Shown: piece by piece, positions 25,982 through 34,704 of the stretch
How the letters are laid out: the number at the start of each line of letters is the position of its first letter
Position numbering within the stretch: the first letter of the stretch is position 1
NCBI GenBank assembly: GCA_027019335.1
Contig: JALUWV010000002.1
Location: 50,501 to 114,500 of the forward strand
Source: Sulfurimonas sp.
GTDB lineage: Bacteria; Campylobacterota; Campylobacteria; Campylobacterales; Sulfurimonadaceae
Direction of reading: 5' to 3'
Length of the DNA: 64,000 bases
Notes under the pieces: model-generated
Databases searched by the model: none
The model's input: only the letters and a program-made list of their open reading frames with translations
Told to the model about the DNA's origin: nothing
Translations under genes and position numbers: made by a program

Positions 25982-26320
25982 ATGGCAATTTTATCAGGCG
26001 ACTACACAAATCTAAATTATGAGGAAATGGCAGCAGCAATCGGTTTAAAACCAAAACATATGCCTATGCTTTTAGCAAGTTTTGTAGAAGAGGCAGGCAG
26101 TGCTATAGAACAAGTGCAAAATGCAATCACTTCAAATGATTTTACTGCTTTAGCAGCACAAGCCCATGCTATCAAAGGAAGTGCTGGAAATCTGCGTTTA
26201 AATGAACTTTATGAGATGACTAAAGATATGGAATTATCTGCAAAAGCAAATGATACGAGTTTTGATTATCAAGGGCATTTAGATGCGGTGAAGTGCTTGA
26301 TGGACACGATTACTTTATAA
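25982..26320 (+). CDS. Hpt-domain phosphotransfer protein
   Basis: 112 aa, a single histidine-phosphotransfer domain. The phospho-His is in AHAIKGSAGNLRL (~60). It lies 12 bases before a hybrid kinase that ends in a receiver domain but has no Hpt, so it very likely takes phosphate from that receiver. Final target not visible in the operon. Confidence 0.92.
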   Translation: MAILSGDYTNLNYEEMAAAIGLKPKHMPMLLASFVEEAGSAIEQVQNAITSNDFTALAAQAHAIKGSAGNLRLNELYEMTKDMELSAKANDTSFDYQGHLDAVKCLMDTITL

Positions 26321-26332
26321 GAGGAAACCTCT

Positions 26333-29197
26333 ATGCAACTGACAATCCAAAAAAAGCAAATGCTTATTATTGTTATCCCAATAGTGGCTTTGATTGTCTT
26401 GGCGTTTGAAGTTGTTCTCAATGATTATAAAGTTTTACAAGATAATAGTAAGATTTTATCTCAAGTAAAAAATTTTAATAATGCTGCAGACTTACTTTAT
26501 GCTCTTGAATATGAAAGAGGTATTAGCAGCATAAGTACTAAAGAACCTTCAAGTGCATTTTTTCAAAAATCTTTAACAGATGCACGTCATCAAACAGATG
26601 AGGAAAGTAAAGTTTTTCTTCAGAGTAGAACAAACTATAGTGGTGGTTTAAGTCAAGAGTTTGTAAAAGTACTTCAAAAACAGATAGAGTATCTTCCATC
26701 ACTGCGCAAGCAAATAGATAAAGGAATCCTCTCCAATGTGGATGCTTTTAGTTTTTATAGTAATTTTAATGAAACACTTCTTGAGCTACTTTATAACCTT
26801 CCTATGAATGCACATAATGAAAATATCACTTCTTATATCCTTGCGCTAGAAAAAATTTTAACCCTTCAGGAGTTAAGTGCAAGTAGAAGAGGAAAAGTTA
26901 CACAGTTGCTACATAAAGATGATATTAGTGAAAAAGATAGATATAGTATACGTGCAACGATAAAAAGAGAGAAGCAAGAGAGCCGATATATAAAAATCAT
27001 CTTAGAAAAAACAAAATACAAACAAAGAGTACAGGGCTTTGATAAAGAGTTTTCAAGTCTAGATTTAAATTATCTTCTGATGACTCCTGAAGAGTGGTTT
27101 AAAGCATCGAGTAAAAAAGTGAATGCTGTGCATACTTTATATGAAGATGTTTTAGAAGAAACAACACACTTGTTACAAGAGCGAAAGCATACATTGAAGC
27201 AGCATCTTTTGTTGGAAGTTATAGGAACTATTTTTGTCATCCTTTTTTTACTTATACTCAATATTTATGTTTCACATAAGATTGCAAAATCTATTCAACT
27301 TCTTAGAAGGGGTTTAAATGAGTTTTTTGAATATTTGCATTTTCAAAGAGAGTTACCAAAAAGTATTGATGTTATCTCCAATGATGAAATTGCACAAATG
27401 GCAAAAAATATCAATCAGCAGATGCTTTTGTTACATGAAATATTAGAAGATGATTCTGATTTTATCAATGAAGTGACGCAAATCGTGCTGATGATGAAAG
27501 AGGGGGATTTTTCTGAGAGACCCTATTTTGAGCCACGAAATCCGAATCTCGTTGAACTCAAAAAAGTTTTTTTAGAATTGATGGAGTTGATTAGTGCAAA
27601 GATAAAAGAACAAACAGATTCGCTTGAAAGACTCAATACTTCCTTAGAAGACAAGGTTTTTGAACAAACTTTAGAACTCCAAAATCAAGTAGATACTGTT
27701 ACAAAAGCAAGAGATGAAGCGATTCAAGCACAGGTTATGAAAGATGAGTTCTTAGCCAATATGTCACATGAAATCCGTACACCTCTCAATGGTATCCTTG
27801 GATTTGTGGCTATCTTAAAAAAGCAACTGACTAACGAGAAACATTTAGAGTATGTACGGGTAATTGATGAGAGTGGAAAATCTTTGCTGACGATTATTAA
27901 TGATATTTTGGATTTTTCAAAAATTCAAAGTGGAAAATTTATCATCGATAAACATCCAACCGATGTTGTTTCATCTATGAGTGATGTAGTCAGCCTTTTT
28001 GCTTCAAAAGCCTTTGAAAAAGATTTACTGTATGCGACTTTCATAGACCCGCAAATACCAGAACTTTTAAATGTAGACGTAACAAGAGTAAAACAGATAG
28101 TCTCAAATTTGCTTTCAAATGCGATTAAATTTACCCCTGATTTTGGTGAAATCAAAGTGACTGTTTTATATACAAATGGGCAACTTATCATCGGTGTTCG
28201 TGATAGTGGTATAGGTATCTCTCAATCGAATCAGGCGAAAGTTTTTTCTGCATTTACACAGGCAGATGGTTCTACAACGAGAACTTATGGAGGAACAGGA
28301 CTCGGACTCTCTATCTCTTCTAATTTAGCAGAATTAATGAATGGAAAATTAACACTAGAGAGTGAAATAAATAAAGGTTCGACTTTTACTTTAAGTATTC
28401 CTTGTGATGTGATAGAAGAAAAACCTTTACAATATTTTGAAACAAAAGTTTTAAAAGATATTCGTTTTGCAATTTTAAATGATTATGAGGTATGTCAAAC
28501 ACGACTCAAATTACTTCGTAACTATCTACAAGCCTTTGGCATTGAAAATATCGTAGAAATAGATGCATATACCCCTGATGGCTACGATGTCCTCTTTTTT
28601 GCCCCAGATGAAGCTTATAATGATGCAATCATAAGAGCAAAGATTCCAGCCATTGCACTTTTAAAAACAACGCAAGTGCAATTAGCAAATATTGAGCATG
28701 TTCATGCTCTTTATGCTCCCTTTACTCCTAAAGAGATTGTGAATGCTATTGATGCAACAGGTGTGCAAAAACTACAAGAAAAACAAGAAGAAGTTGTGGA
28801 AGAAGAAGAGATTGAGTATGAGGGGAGTGTGCTTATCGCTGAAGATAATAAGACCAACCAAATGCTTATAAAACTCCTTATGATGGATTATGGGATTGAT
28901 TTTACGCTTGCAAATGATGGTGTGGAAGCCGTAGCTAAGTTTAAAGAGGGTAATTTTGATATGGTGCTGATGGATGAAAATATGCCAAATATGAATGGTA
29001 TAGAGGCTATGAAGCAGATTAAAGCGTATGAGAAAGAGAAAAACTTACAAAGCACACCTATCATCGCACTGACAGCCAGTGCGCTAGAAGCAGATAAGAA
29101 GATGTTTTTAAGTGTTGGGATGGATGGTTTTGTAGCAAAACCAATCGAGAATAAAATGCTTGAAGTAGAACTCGATAAGTACCTTAAAAGAGTATAG
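26333..29197 (+). CDS. hybrid histidine kinase with NIT-like sensor domain
   Basis: 954 aa. Membrane helices at ~9-27 and ~290-310. The periplasmic region has LEYERGISSISTK...TDARHQTDEE, matching the NIT (nitrate/nitrite-sensing) pattern, so nitrate or nitrite is a plausible signal. A HAMP-like linker and coiled coil precede HisKA (ANMSHEIRTPLNG, His ~480), HATPase (GTGLGLSIS) and an unrecognised domain (~690-810), probably a degenerate receiver. A receiver follows (~830-950; AEDNKTN, MDENMP, AKPIE). With the upstream Hpt it forms a full phosphorelay. Confidence 0.94.
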   Translation: MQLTIQKKQMLIIVIPIVALIVLAFEVVLNDYKVLQDNSKILSQVKNFNNAADLLYALEYERGISSISTKEPSSAFFQKSLTDARHQTDEESKVFLQSRTNYSGGLSQEFVKVLQKQIEYLPSLRKQIDKGILSNVDAFSFYSNFNETLLELLYNLPMNAHNENITSYILALEKILTLQELSASRRGKVTQLLHKDDISEKDRYSIRATIKREKQESRYIKIILEKTKYKQRVQGFDKEFSSLDLNYLLMTPEEWFKASSKKVNAVHTLYEDVLEETTHLLQERKHTLKQHLLLEVIGTIFVILFLLILNIYVSHKIAKSIQLLRRGLNEFFEYLHFQRELPKSIDVISNDEIAQMAKNINQQMLLLHEILEDDSDFINEVTQIVLMMKEGDFSERPYFEPRNPNLVELKKVFLELMELISAKIKEQTDSLERLNTSLEDKVFEQTLELQNQVDTVTKARDEAIQAQVMKDEFLANMSHEIRTPLNGILGFVAILKKQLTNEKHLEYVRVIDESGKSLLTIINDILDFSKIQSGKFIIDKHPTDVVSSMSDVVSLFASKAFEKDLLYATFIDPQIPELLNVDVTRVKQIVSNLLSNAIKFTPDFGEIKVTVLYTNGQLIIGVRDSGIGISQSNQAKVFSAFTQADGSTTRTYGGTGLGLSISSNLAELMNGKLTLESEINKGSTFTLSIPCDVIEEKPLQYFETKVLKDIRFAILNDYEVCQTRLKLLRNYLQAFGIENIVEIDAYTPDGYDVLFFAPDEAYNDAIIRAKIPAIALLKTTQVQLANIEHVHALYAPFTPKEIVNAIDATGVQKLQEKQEEVVEEEEIEYEGSVLIAEDNKTNQMLIKLLMMDYGIDFTLANDGVEAVAKFKEGNFDMVLMDENMPNMNGIEAMKQIKAYEKEKNLQSTPIIALTASALEADKKMFLSVGMDGFVAKPIENKMLEVELDKYLKRV

Positions 29198-30473
29198 GAA
29201 CCGCTAGAAATCCAAGAAGTGCTAACCCTCCACTGATGAGGGCATAGGGGAGTTGTGTTTGAACATGCTCGACGACTTCACAGTCTGCTGCCATAGAAGA
29301 GATGATGGTGGTATCTGAGATGGGAGAACAGTGGTCTCCAAAAACTCCACCGCTAATGACTGCACCGATAGCAAGTGCAATGTTCGCATCCATTGTGGCA
29401 GCCATAGGCACGGCAATGGGCATCATAATAGAAAAAGTACCCCAAGATGTTCCTGTAGAAAATGAGATGAGAGCCGCTAGTAAAAATATAACCGCCCCCA
29501 AAAGAGAAACATCGAGCTTAGAACTTGCAAAAGAAGAGAGATATACACCTGTTTGTAACTCTCCCGTGACATTCCCCATCGCAAATGCAAAGAGTAAGAT
29601 AAAAGAGATAGAGACAAAATGCTTTGCTCCACTATAAGCCGTGTGAGACCATGTGCGGAGTGTCATGTTTTTTGTCCCAATGAAATAAACAAAGGTGAAA
29701 AAGAGTGTTGTCAGCATAGTATAAAAAATAGCACTTGAACCACTCCCTTTTAAAATATCTCCATTCCCAGTAAGGTAGAGAAAAACAAAAACAAAAACTA
29801 TCATCAGAAGTACAGGTAAAAGCATATAAAACATACTTGCATTGTGCTTGTTACGATTGAGTGCTTTTTCAGGTAAATAGCGTGCATTTTTCATAGGACC
29901 AATATCGAAAGAAAAATAGATAAAAGCAAAACTCACAAGGAGTGCAAAGATAGCATAAAAATTATACTTGAGTGTTGTGATGAGCATGGCACTTGCATTT
30001 CCATCGATATAGCCTAAAGAGATTTGTGTGTTGATAAGCCCTAAAAGTAAAGCACCATAGCCATTTAAGATGATGAGCGAACTAATGGGTGCAGAGGTTG
30101 AGTCACAGATAAACGCGAGCTTTGCATGGGGGATTTTATACTTATCGCATAATGGTTTTCCAACAGCTCCCGAAACTAAAGCGGTAATAGATGTCTCGAC
30201 GAAAATAACCACCCCAAGAAAATAACTTAAAAAAAGTGCAGAGCGTTCTGATTTGACAAGGGATTTTGTATGTAAAACATACTCTACAAAGCCATTCACT
30301 CCGCCACTTTTTTCTATGAGTGCTATAATCGAGCCAGCTAAGATAACAAAAGCTAAAGTTTTGAGAATCCATGCTTCATGTAAAAGTGTGTTAAAAAGAT
30401 TGAAAATTGCATACAGCGAGTCTATAAAATGAAAATCATGAAGAATGAGTGTGCCTAAGAGGACACCACTCAA
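29184..30473 (-). CDS. NhaC-family Na+/H+ antiporter-like transporter
   Basis: At least 429 aa with ~11 membrane helices. NhaC-family features: FAFICDSTSAPISSL, STGTSWGTFSIMMPIA and the C-terminal GDHCSPISDTTIISSMAADC. The given start is TTG 30473, but the same frame continues upstream to 30557 with a convincing first helix (LTYLVLLPSLLAIGLAL) and no ATG/GTG/TTG before a stop. The real start may be ATA 30557, nine bases after AAGG, or a start lost by mutation. Transported substrate could also be an organic acid or amine. Convergent with the hybrid kinase (14-base overlap). Confidence 0.88.
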   Translation of the reverse strand: MSGVLLGTLILHDFHFIDSLYAIFNLFNTLLHEAWILKTLAFVILAGSIIALIEKSGGVNGFVEYVLHTKSLVKSERSALFLSYFLGVVIFVETSITALVSGAVGKPLCDKYKIPHAKLAFICDSTSAPISSLIILNGYGALLLGLINTQISLGYIDGNASAMLITTLKYNFYAIFALLVSFAFIYFSFDIGPMKNARYLPEKALNRNKHNASMFYMLLPVLLMIVFVFVFLYLTGNGDILKGSGSSAIFYTMLTTLFFTFVYFIGTKNMTLRTWSHTAYSGAKHFVSISFILLFAFAMGNVTGELQTGVYLSSFASSKLDVSLLGAVIFLLAALISFSTGTSWGTFSIMMPIAVPMAATMDANIALAIGAVISGGVFGDHCSPISDTTIISSMAADCEVVEHVQTQLPYALISGGLALLGFLAVPILF

Positions 30474-30568
30474 GAGAGAAATATTGACATTTTTTGTGTA
30501 GAGAGCTAATCCAATCGCAAGTAGTGAAGGAAGGAGTACGAGATATGTGAGTTCTATGAGCGTATGCC

Positions 30569-31192
30569 TTAGAACTCAGTTTCAAGCAGCATAAGTCCAA
30601 GGCGACCAAATGTTTCTTGATACAATTCACACTCTTTTGTTTGCACTACATTAAAGCCCAGTTTTTTGTAAAAAAGCTCCGCTTCGAGAGAACCTATCTC
30701 TATGATAGTTTGTGCTATTCTATAGCCTTTCAAACGAGCGGTTAAAAGACTCTTTTGTGTGAGTGCTTTTAAGATACCAACATCTAAAAATCCCTCTTCT
30801 TCTTCCATGAAGTCAAACATCAATGTTCGGTTATTGAGGTCAAATTCACAAGTGTAAAACACTTCAAGACGTTCAGCCGCTTTATCATTACAGCCAAGTT
30901 CTTTGAGTGCTAAGAGAAATTGTTCCCGTGTAGCAATTCGTGGTTCATAGTTACAAAGTGTACCGACACCTTTACCATCAACTTCTGCAACAAGAAAGTT
31001 TTTATAATGACAATAACTTTTTGCCTCTGTTTTCGTGAGTGCTTCGAGTTTGTTTAAAACATCTGCATCGTCTGTCATATCGAATGCAATGTCAAACATA
31101 CCATCTTTTTTTCCTGCTCTGGAACTTTTTAAAATCATTTTTGCTAAAAAAGCAGAATCGTTCTCATTTGCACTACGTATTTTTATGTTCAT
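30569..31192 (-). CDS. GNAT-family acetyltransferase
   Basis: 207 aa from ATG 31192; the track's start (31207) lies upstream of GGAAG, which is well placed for the second ATG. GNAT fold: IKIRSANENDSAFLAKMI at the N terminus, NFLVAEVDGKGVGTLCNY beta strands, and the late YKKLGFNVVQTKE. The acceptor is unknown. The transporter gene follows closely downstream, so they may be one operon. Confidence 0.88.
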   Translation of the reverse strand: MNIKIRSANENDSAFLAKMILKSSRAGKKDGMFDIAFDMTDDADVLNKLEALTKTEAKSYCHYKNFLVAEVDGKGVGTLCNYEPRIATREQFLLALKELGCNDKAAERLEVFYTCEFDLNNRTLMFDFMEEEEGFLDVGILKALTQKSLLTARLKGYRIAQTIIEIGSLEAELFYKKLGFNVVQTKECELYQETFGRLGLMLLETEF

Positions 31193-31247
31193 AATATTTT
31201 CTTCCATATTTAAGGTTGATTACTTAATAGTAATAGTACCATACTTT

Positions 31248-31940
31248 ATGATAAAAAGTTTCTTAAATTTACTATGTATTTCAACATTAGTGTTTTCATC
31301 TGAACAAATCGTACTGGTTGTGAGTGATGATTTCAATACAAGCACCGCAAAATTAGCCTGTTATGAAAATGGAAAACAAGTTTTTCAAACAATACCTGTG
31401 AACTTAGGGAAGAATGGCTTAGGGTGGGGAATCGGTGAAGTAGCTTTCACACATAAAAAAGGGGAGGCTCTCAAATATGAAGGAGACAAAAAAGCCCCTA
31501 GTGGTGTTTTTAAGCTCAAGAGTGTGTTTGGGTATAAAAAAAATCTTACATTAGCAATGCCATATAGAGTGGCGACTCAAAACCTTATCTGTGTAGATGA
31601 TAGCGAGTCCAAAGAGTATAACAAAATCATTTTAGCTCGTGGTAATGAAAAAAGCTTTGAACATATGCGACGTAAAGATAATCTCTATAAGTATGGCATT
31701 GTCGTAGCCCATAATGAAAATGCGATGAAAAACCGAGGTTCTTGTATCTTTATGCATATCCAAAGAAGGAAGGGTATCCCGACAGTAGGGTGTACCTCTA
31801 TGAGTGAAAGTAATCTCAAAAAGATAATCTACTGGCTAGATAAAGATAAAAATCCGATTTTGATACAGATTCCTAAAAGTGCTGCCAAGGAAGTAAAGAA
31901 GCAGTTCCCAGAGTTAAAAAACTCTAAGCTTCTTCTTTAG
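31248..31940 (+). CDS. YkuD-family L,D-transpeptidase-like exported protein
   Basis: 230 aa from ATG 31248 (the track's start lies 71 codons upstream, antisense to the acetyltransferase). Signal peptide MIKSFLNLLCISTLVFSS. The YkuD catalytic motif is HIQ-x-GIPTVGCTSMS with the active Cys (~190) and His ~12 residues before it. Such proteins crosslink or trim peptidoglycan, or attach proteins to it; Campylobacterota also use this fold for cell-shape carboxypeptidases. Which reaction applies is open. Confidence 0.88.
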   Translation: MIKSFLNLLCISTLVFSSEQIVLVVSDDFNTSTAKLACYENGKQVFQTIPVNLGKNGLGWGIGEVAFTHKKGEALKYEGDKKAPSGVFKLKSVFGYKKNLTLAMPYRVATQNLICVDDSESKEYNKIILARGNEKSFEHMRRKDNLYKYGIVVAHNENAMKNRGSCIFMHIQRRKGIPTVGCTSMSESNLKKIIYWLDKDKNPILIQIPKSAAKEVKKQFPELKNSKLLL

Positions 31941-31946
31941 GTAATG

Positions 31947-32123
31947 TTATACCAAGACTTCATCTAATAAATTTTTTATGGTGAAAAGTTCTTTATTGGT
32001 AAGTGAAGCTAGCTTTTCTATGAAACGTGCATTATCAATAGCACGAATATTTGCGATAAGCACATCGGAATCTTTTTCAAGTTTTTTGTACTCGTTAAAG
32101 TCACTTTTAGCTGTTGCTAGCAT
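31947..32123 (-). CDS. small hypothetical protein
   Basis: 58 aa from ATG 32123, which follows AGAGGA by seven bases; the track's start 32180 would include its own promoter (minus-strand TATAAT near 32153). Mainly helical and charged (FNEYKKLEKDSDVLI, FIEKLASLTNKELFTIKNLLDEVL), with no membrane helix or known motif. Promoter plus ribosome site make it likely to be real. Confidence 0.55.
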   Translation of the reverse strand: MLATAKSDFNEYKKLEKDSDVLIANIRAIDNARFIEKLASLTNKELFTIKNLLDEVLV

Positions 32124-32173
32124 ACAAGAATCCTCTGTATTATGTATTACAGTATTATAACATATTTCTTTAA

Positions 32174-32189
32174 GGGACATTATTGTCCC
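32174..32189 (-). terminator. hairpin downstream of argS
   Basis: GGGACA, four bases, TGTCCC: a perfect 6-bp GC-rich stem 12 bases after the argS stop and before the promoter of the 58-aa gene. The tail in the argS direction is only weakly T-rich (TTAAAG), so termination strength is uncertain. Confidence 0.45.
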
Positions 32190-32200
32190 ACAGAGTAATT

Positions 32201-33799
32201 TTACTCTTCTTCTTTAAGCATTCTATCTTTTGCTTCAATTCCCATAAGAGAGAGTCCCGTTTTAATGCTCAATGCGACTACTAAAAGGAGTTTGAGAAGT
32301 TTTGCTTCATCTTCTGTTCCAATCATACGAACATCATAATAAAATTTATGTAAAGAGGCTGCAAGTGATTTTAAATACTCAGGCAGTTTTTGTACTTGAC
32401 GAGAGCTAAAAGCATCTTCAACAATTTCAGGAAGTAAAAGCGCATCAAAAAGTAAAGTGTCTGCATTTTCACCGAGATTTTTTAGGTTTGCATTCTCTAT
32501 ATCTTCTCTTGAAACTGTCGCTTTAGAGAGGAGAGTTTGGATGCGAGCGTGTGCATACTGAATGTAAAAAATAGGGTTTGAACTATCTTGCTTTTTAAAC
32601 TCTGCAAGGTCAAACTCTAAGGCTGTATCACTTTTTTTAGAAGCAAAGATAAAACGCAATGCATCACTGCCTATCTCATCGACTATATCGCTCATCAGTA
32701 TGACATTTCCTGCACGTTTACTCATTTTGTATGGTTCACCATCTTTTAAAAGACTTACCATTTGTGCTAAAAGTACTTCGAGTTTACTTGAGTCATAGCC
32801 TAAAAAGTCTATGGCTGCATTGACACGAGGAATATAACCATGATGATCTGCTCCCCAGATGTTTATGTAGTGGTCATAGCCTCTCTCAAATTTTTGGTTG
32901 TGGTAGACAATATCCCCAGCGAGATATGTTGGACGTCCATCATCACGGACAACGACTCTATCATGGTCATCACCTTTTGATTTAGATTTTATCCAGAGTT
33001 TATTCTCTTTTTCGTAAACATTATCGCCCATTTTTTTCATGACTCTGTCCCAGTCACTATAGAGACCAGACTCATTGACAAAAGTATCAAAGTGTATGTT
33101 TGTGTTAGCAAGAGAATCAACGACGATTTCCATGACCTTATCTTTTGCCCACATTGCAAGCTCTTTTTGACGAGACACATCAGAAAGAATTTCTATGCCA
33201 AAATGTTCTTTTGCACCATTGGCTAAATCTTTAAGGTATTCACCTCTGTAGTATGACTCAGGGTACTCGACATCTATTTCACTTAAGATATTTTCACGGG
33301 CATAAAGTTGAATGGAGAGACCAAGTAAATCTATCTGATTTCCTGCATCATTCACATAGTACTCAGCTGTTATGTCATAGCCTAAGTGTTTTGCTAAACG
33401 GTAGAGTGTATCCCCATAGACCGCACCACGGGCATGCCCAATATGCAAAGGTCCAGTAGGATTAGCAGAGACAAACTCTAAAAGAATCTTTTGATTTTTT
33501 TTCTGTTTTGCAAATGCAGTAGGGTTTTCTAAAGCCCAAGTTGCATACTCTGCTAAAAAGTCTTCACTCAAACGAAAGTTTAAGTAGCCTTTGACAGATT
33601 CGACACTAGAAAATTCCGAAGAGTCTTTAAATGAACTCGCTAAATCTTCAGCAATAAGCATAGGAGATTTTCGTAGTTCTTTCGCAAGTGAAAATGCAAT
33701 AGGTGTAGCAAAGTGACCAAAAGAACGGTCACGTGGCTTTTCTAAAACAACCTCACGACCCAGTTTTTCGCGCAAGAGCGCCGATACACGTTGTTTCAA
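32201..33799 (-). CDS. argS: arginyl-tRNA synthetase
   Basis: 532-aa class I synthetase. HIGH motif in ANPTGPLHIGHARGA (~113), and KMSKRAGNVI (~350) is the KMSKS equivalent. C-terminal helical anticodon domain is complete. Start is TTG 33799, three bases after the tatA stop. Last gene of the argS-tatA-gmk-acidic protein block, the same order I recall in C. jejuni and H. pylori. Confidence 0.97.
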   Translation of the reverse strand: MKQRVSALLREKLGREVVLEKPRDRSFGHFATPIAFSLAKELRKSPMLIAEDLASSFKDSSEFSSVESVKGYLNFRLSEDFLAEYATWALENPTAFAKQKKNQKILLEFVSANPTGPLHIGHARGAVYGDTLYRLAKHLGYDITAEYYVNDAGNQIDLLGLSIQLYARENILSEIDVEYPESYYRGEYLKDLANGAKEHFGIEILSDVSRQKELAMWAKDKVMEIVVDSLANTNIHFDTFVNESGLYSDWDRVMKKMGDNVYEKENKLWIKSKSKGDDHDRVVVRDDGRPTYLAGDIVYHNQKFERGYDHYINIWGADHHGYIPRVNAAIDFLGYDSSKLEVLLAQMVSLLKDGEPYKMSKRAGNVILMSDIVDEIGSDALRFIFASKKSDTALEFDLAEFKKQDSSNPIFYIQYAHARIQTLLSKATVSREDIENANLKNLGENADTLLFDALLLPEIVEDAFSSRQVQKLPEYLKSLAASLHKFYYDVRMIGTEDEAKLLKLLLVVALSIKTGLSLMGIEAKDRMLKEEE

Positions 33800-33802
33800 A
33801 GC

Positions 33803-34033
33803 TTATGCTTGTGTTGTAGATTTTGGAGTTTCTGTTGATGCAGTTGTTTGTGCTGTTTCAACTTCTTTTGGAGTCTCTGTAGCTACTTCTGTAGCATCAT
33901 CTTTCATCTCAGATTTAAAGTTTTTGATACCTTTTCCAAGACCTTTTGCTAAATCAGGTATCTTTTTTGCACCAAATAGTAAAACGACAATTCCAAGTAT
34001 GAGTAATAGTTCAGTTGTTCCAGGCATTCCCAT
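33803..34033 (-). CDS. tatA: Sec-independent translocase subunit TatA
   Basis: 76 aa. Short periplasmic N terminus, one helix ([16 protein letters not shown]), hinge [18 protein letters not shown] (amphipathic helix), acidic/Thr-rich tail. Forms the pore of the twin-arginine export pathway for folded, often metallo-, proteins. Its own -10 box TATAAT (minus strand, 34061-34066) and AAGGA site suggest an internal promoter. Confidence 0.96.
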   Translation of the reverse strand: MGMPGTTELLLILGIVVLLFGAKKIPDLAKGLGKGIKNFKSEMKDDATEVATETPKEVETAQTTASTETPKSTTQA

Positions 34034-34060
34034 AGAAAATCCTTAGGTAAATTTTTTGTA

Positions 34061-34066
34061 ATTATA
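34061..34066 (-). promoter_or_regulatory. -10 box upstream of tatA
   Basis: Minus-strand GCTATAAT 28 bases before the tatA ATG, in the 44-base gap between gmk and tatA. Confidence 0.4.
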
Positions 34067-34077
34067 GCAAATTTTAC

Positions 34078-34704
34078 TTAATCTTCTAAATCTTTCCACG
34101 TATAAACAAAATCATTTATCTGGTCAAGTGGTTTTTTGAGTCTTGCTGTATGTGCGATTTTAAGGAGTTGCTTTGCAGCAACATCAAGTGTATCGTTGAT
34201 GATTAAAAAATCATACTCGGAGACACGTTGTATCTCTAGTTCTGCCATTTGTAAGCGAGTATTGATAATCTCGTCGCTATCTGTAGCGCGTGCATATAAA
34301 CGTTTTTTTAATTCTGAGAGTGTTGGTGGTGAAATAAAAACAGATGTTGTAATGTCTCCGAGTCTATTTGTAATAGCGTTATTACCTTGCACATCGATGT
34401 CAAAGAGGACGAGTTTTCCTTCTTCTAGTGCTTTTTTTACAGGTTTGAGTGAGGTTCCGTAGTAGTTGCCATGAACGAGTGCATACTCTAAAAACATATC
34501 GTCTTCTATATCTTTTTTAAATTCTTCTTTATCGACAAAGTAGTACTCAACACCATGTGTTTCACCTTTACGCATAGGACGTGTTGTCGTCGAAATGGAA
34601 AAGTAATATGCCCCTATCTCATCTTCAATTTTCTTGATAAGCGAACTTTTTCCAGCACCACTAGGACCAGATAAGACAAGGACTGCACCATTGATGAAAC
34701 TCAT
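34078..34704 (-). CDS. gmk: guanylate kinase
   Basis: 208 aa; phosphorylates GMP to GDP. P-loop LSGPSGAGKSSL (~12), GMP-binding STTTRPMRKGE and GVEYYFVDKEEF. Length standard. ATG overlaps the stop of the acidic-protein gene (ATGA). Confidence 0.97.
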   Translation of the reverse strand: MSFINGAVLVLSGPSGAGKSSLIKKIEDEIGAYYFSISTTTRPMRKGETHGVEYYFVDKEEFKKDIEDDMFLEYALVHGNYYGTSLKPVKKALEEGKLVLFDIDVQGNNAITNRLGDITTSVFISPPTLSELKKRLYARATDSDEIINTRLQMAELEIQRVSEYDFLIINDTLDVAAKQLLKIAHTARLKKPLDQINDFVYTWKDLED

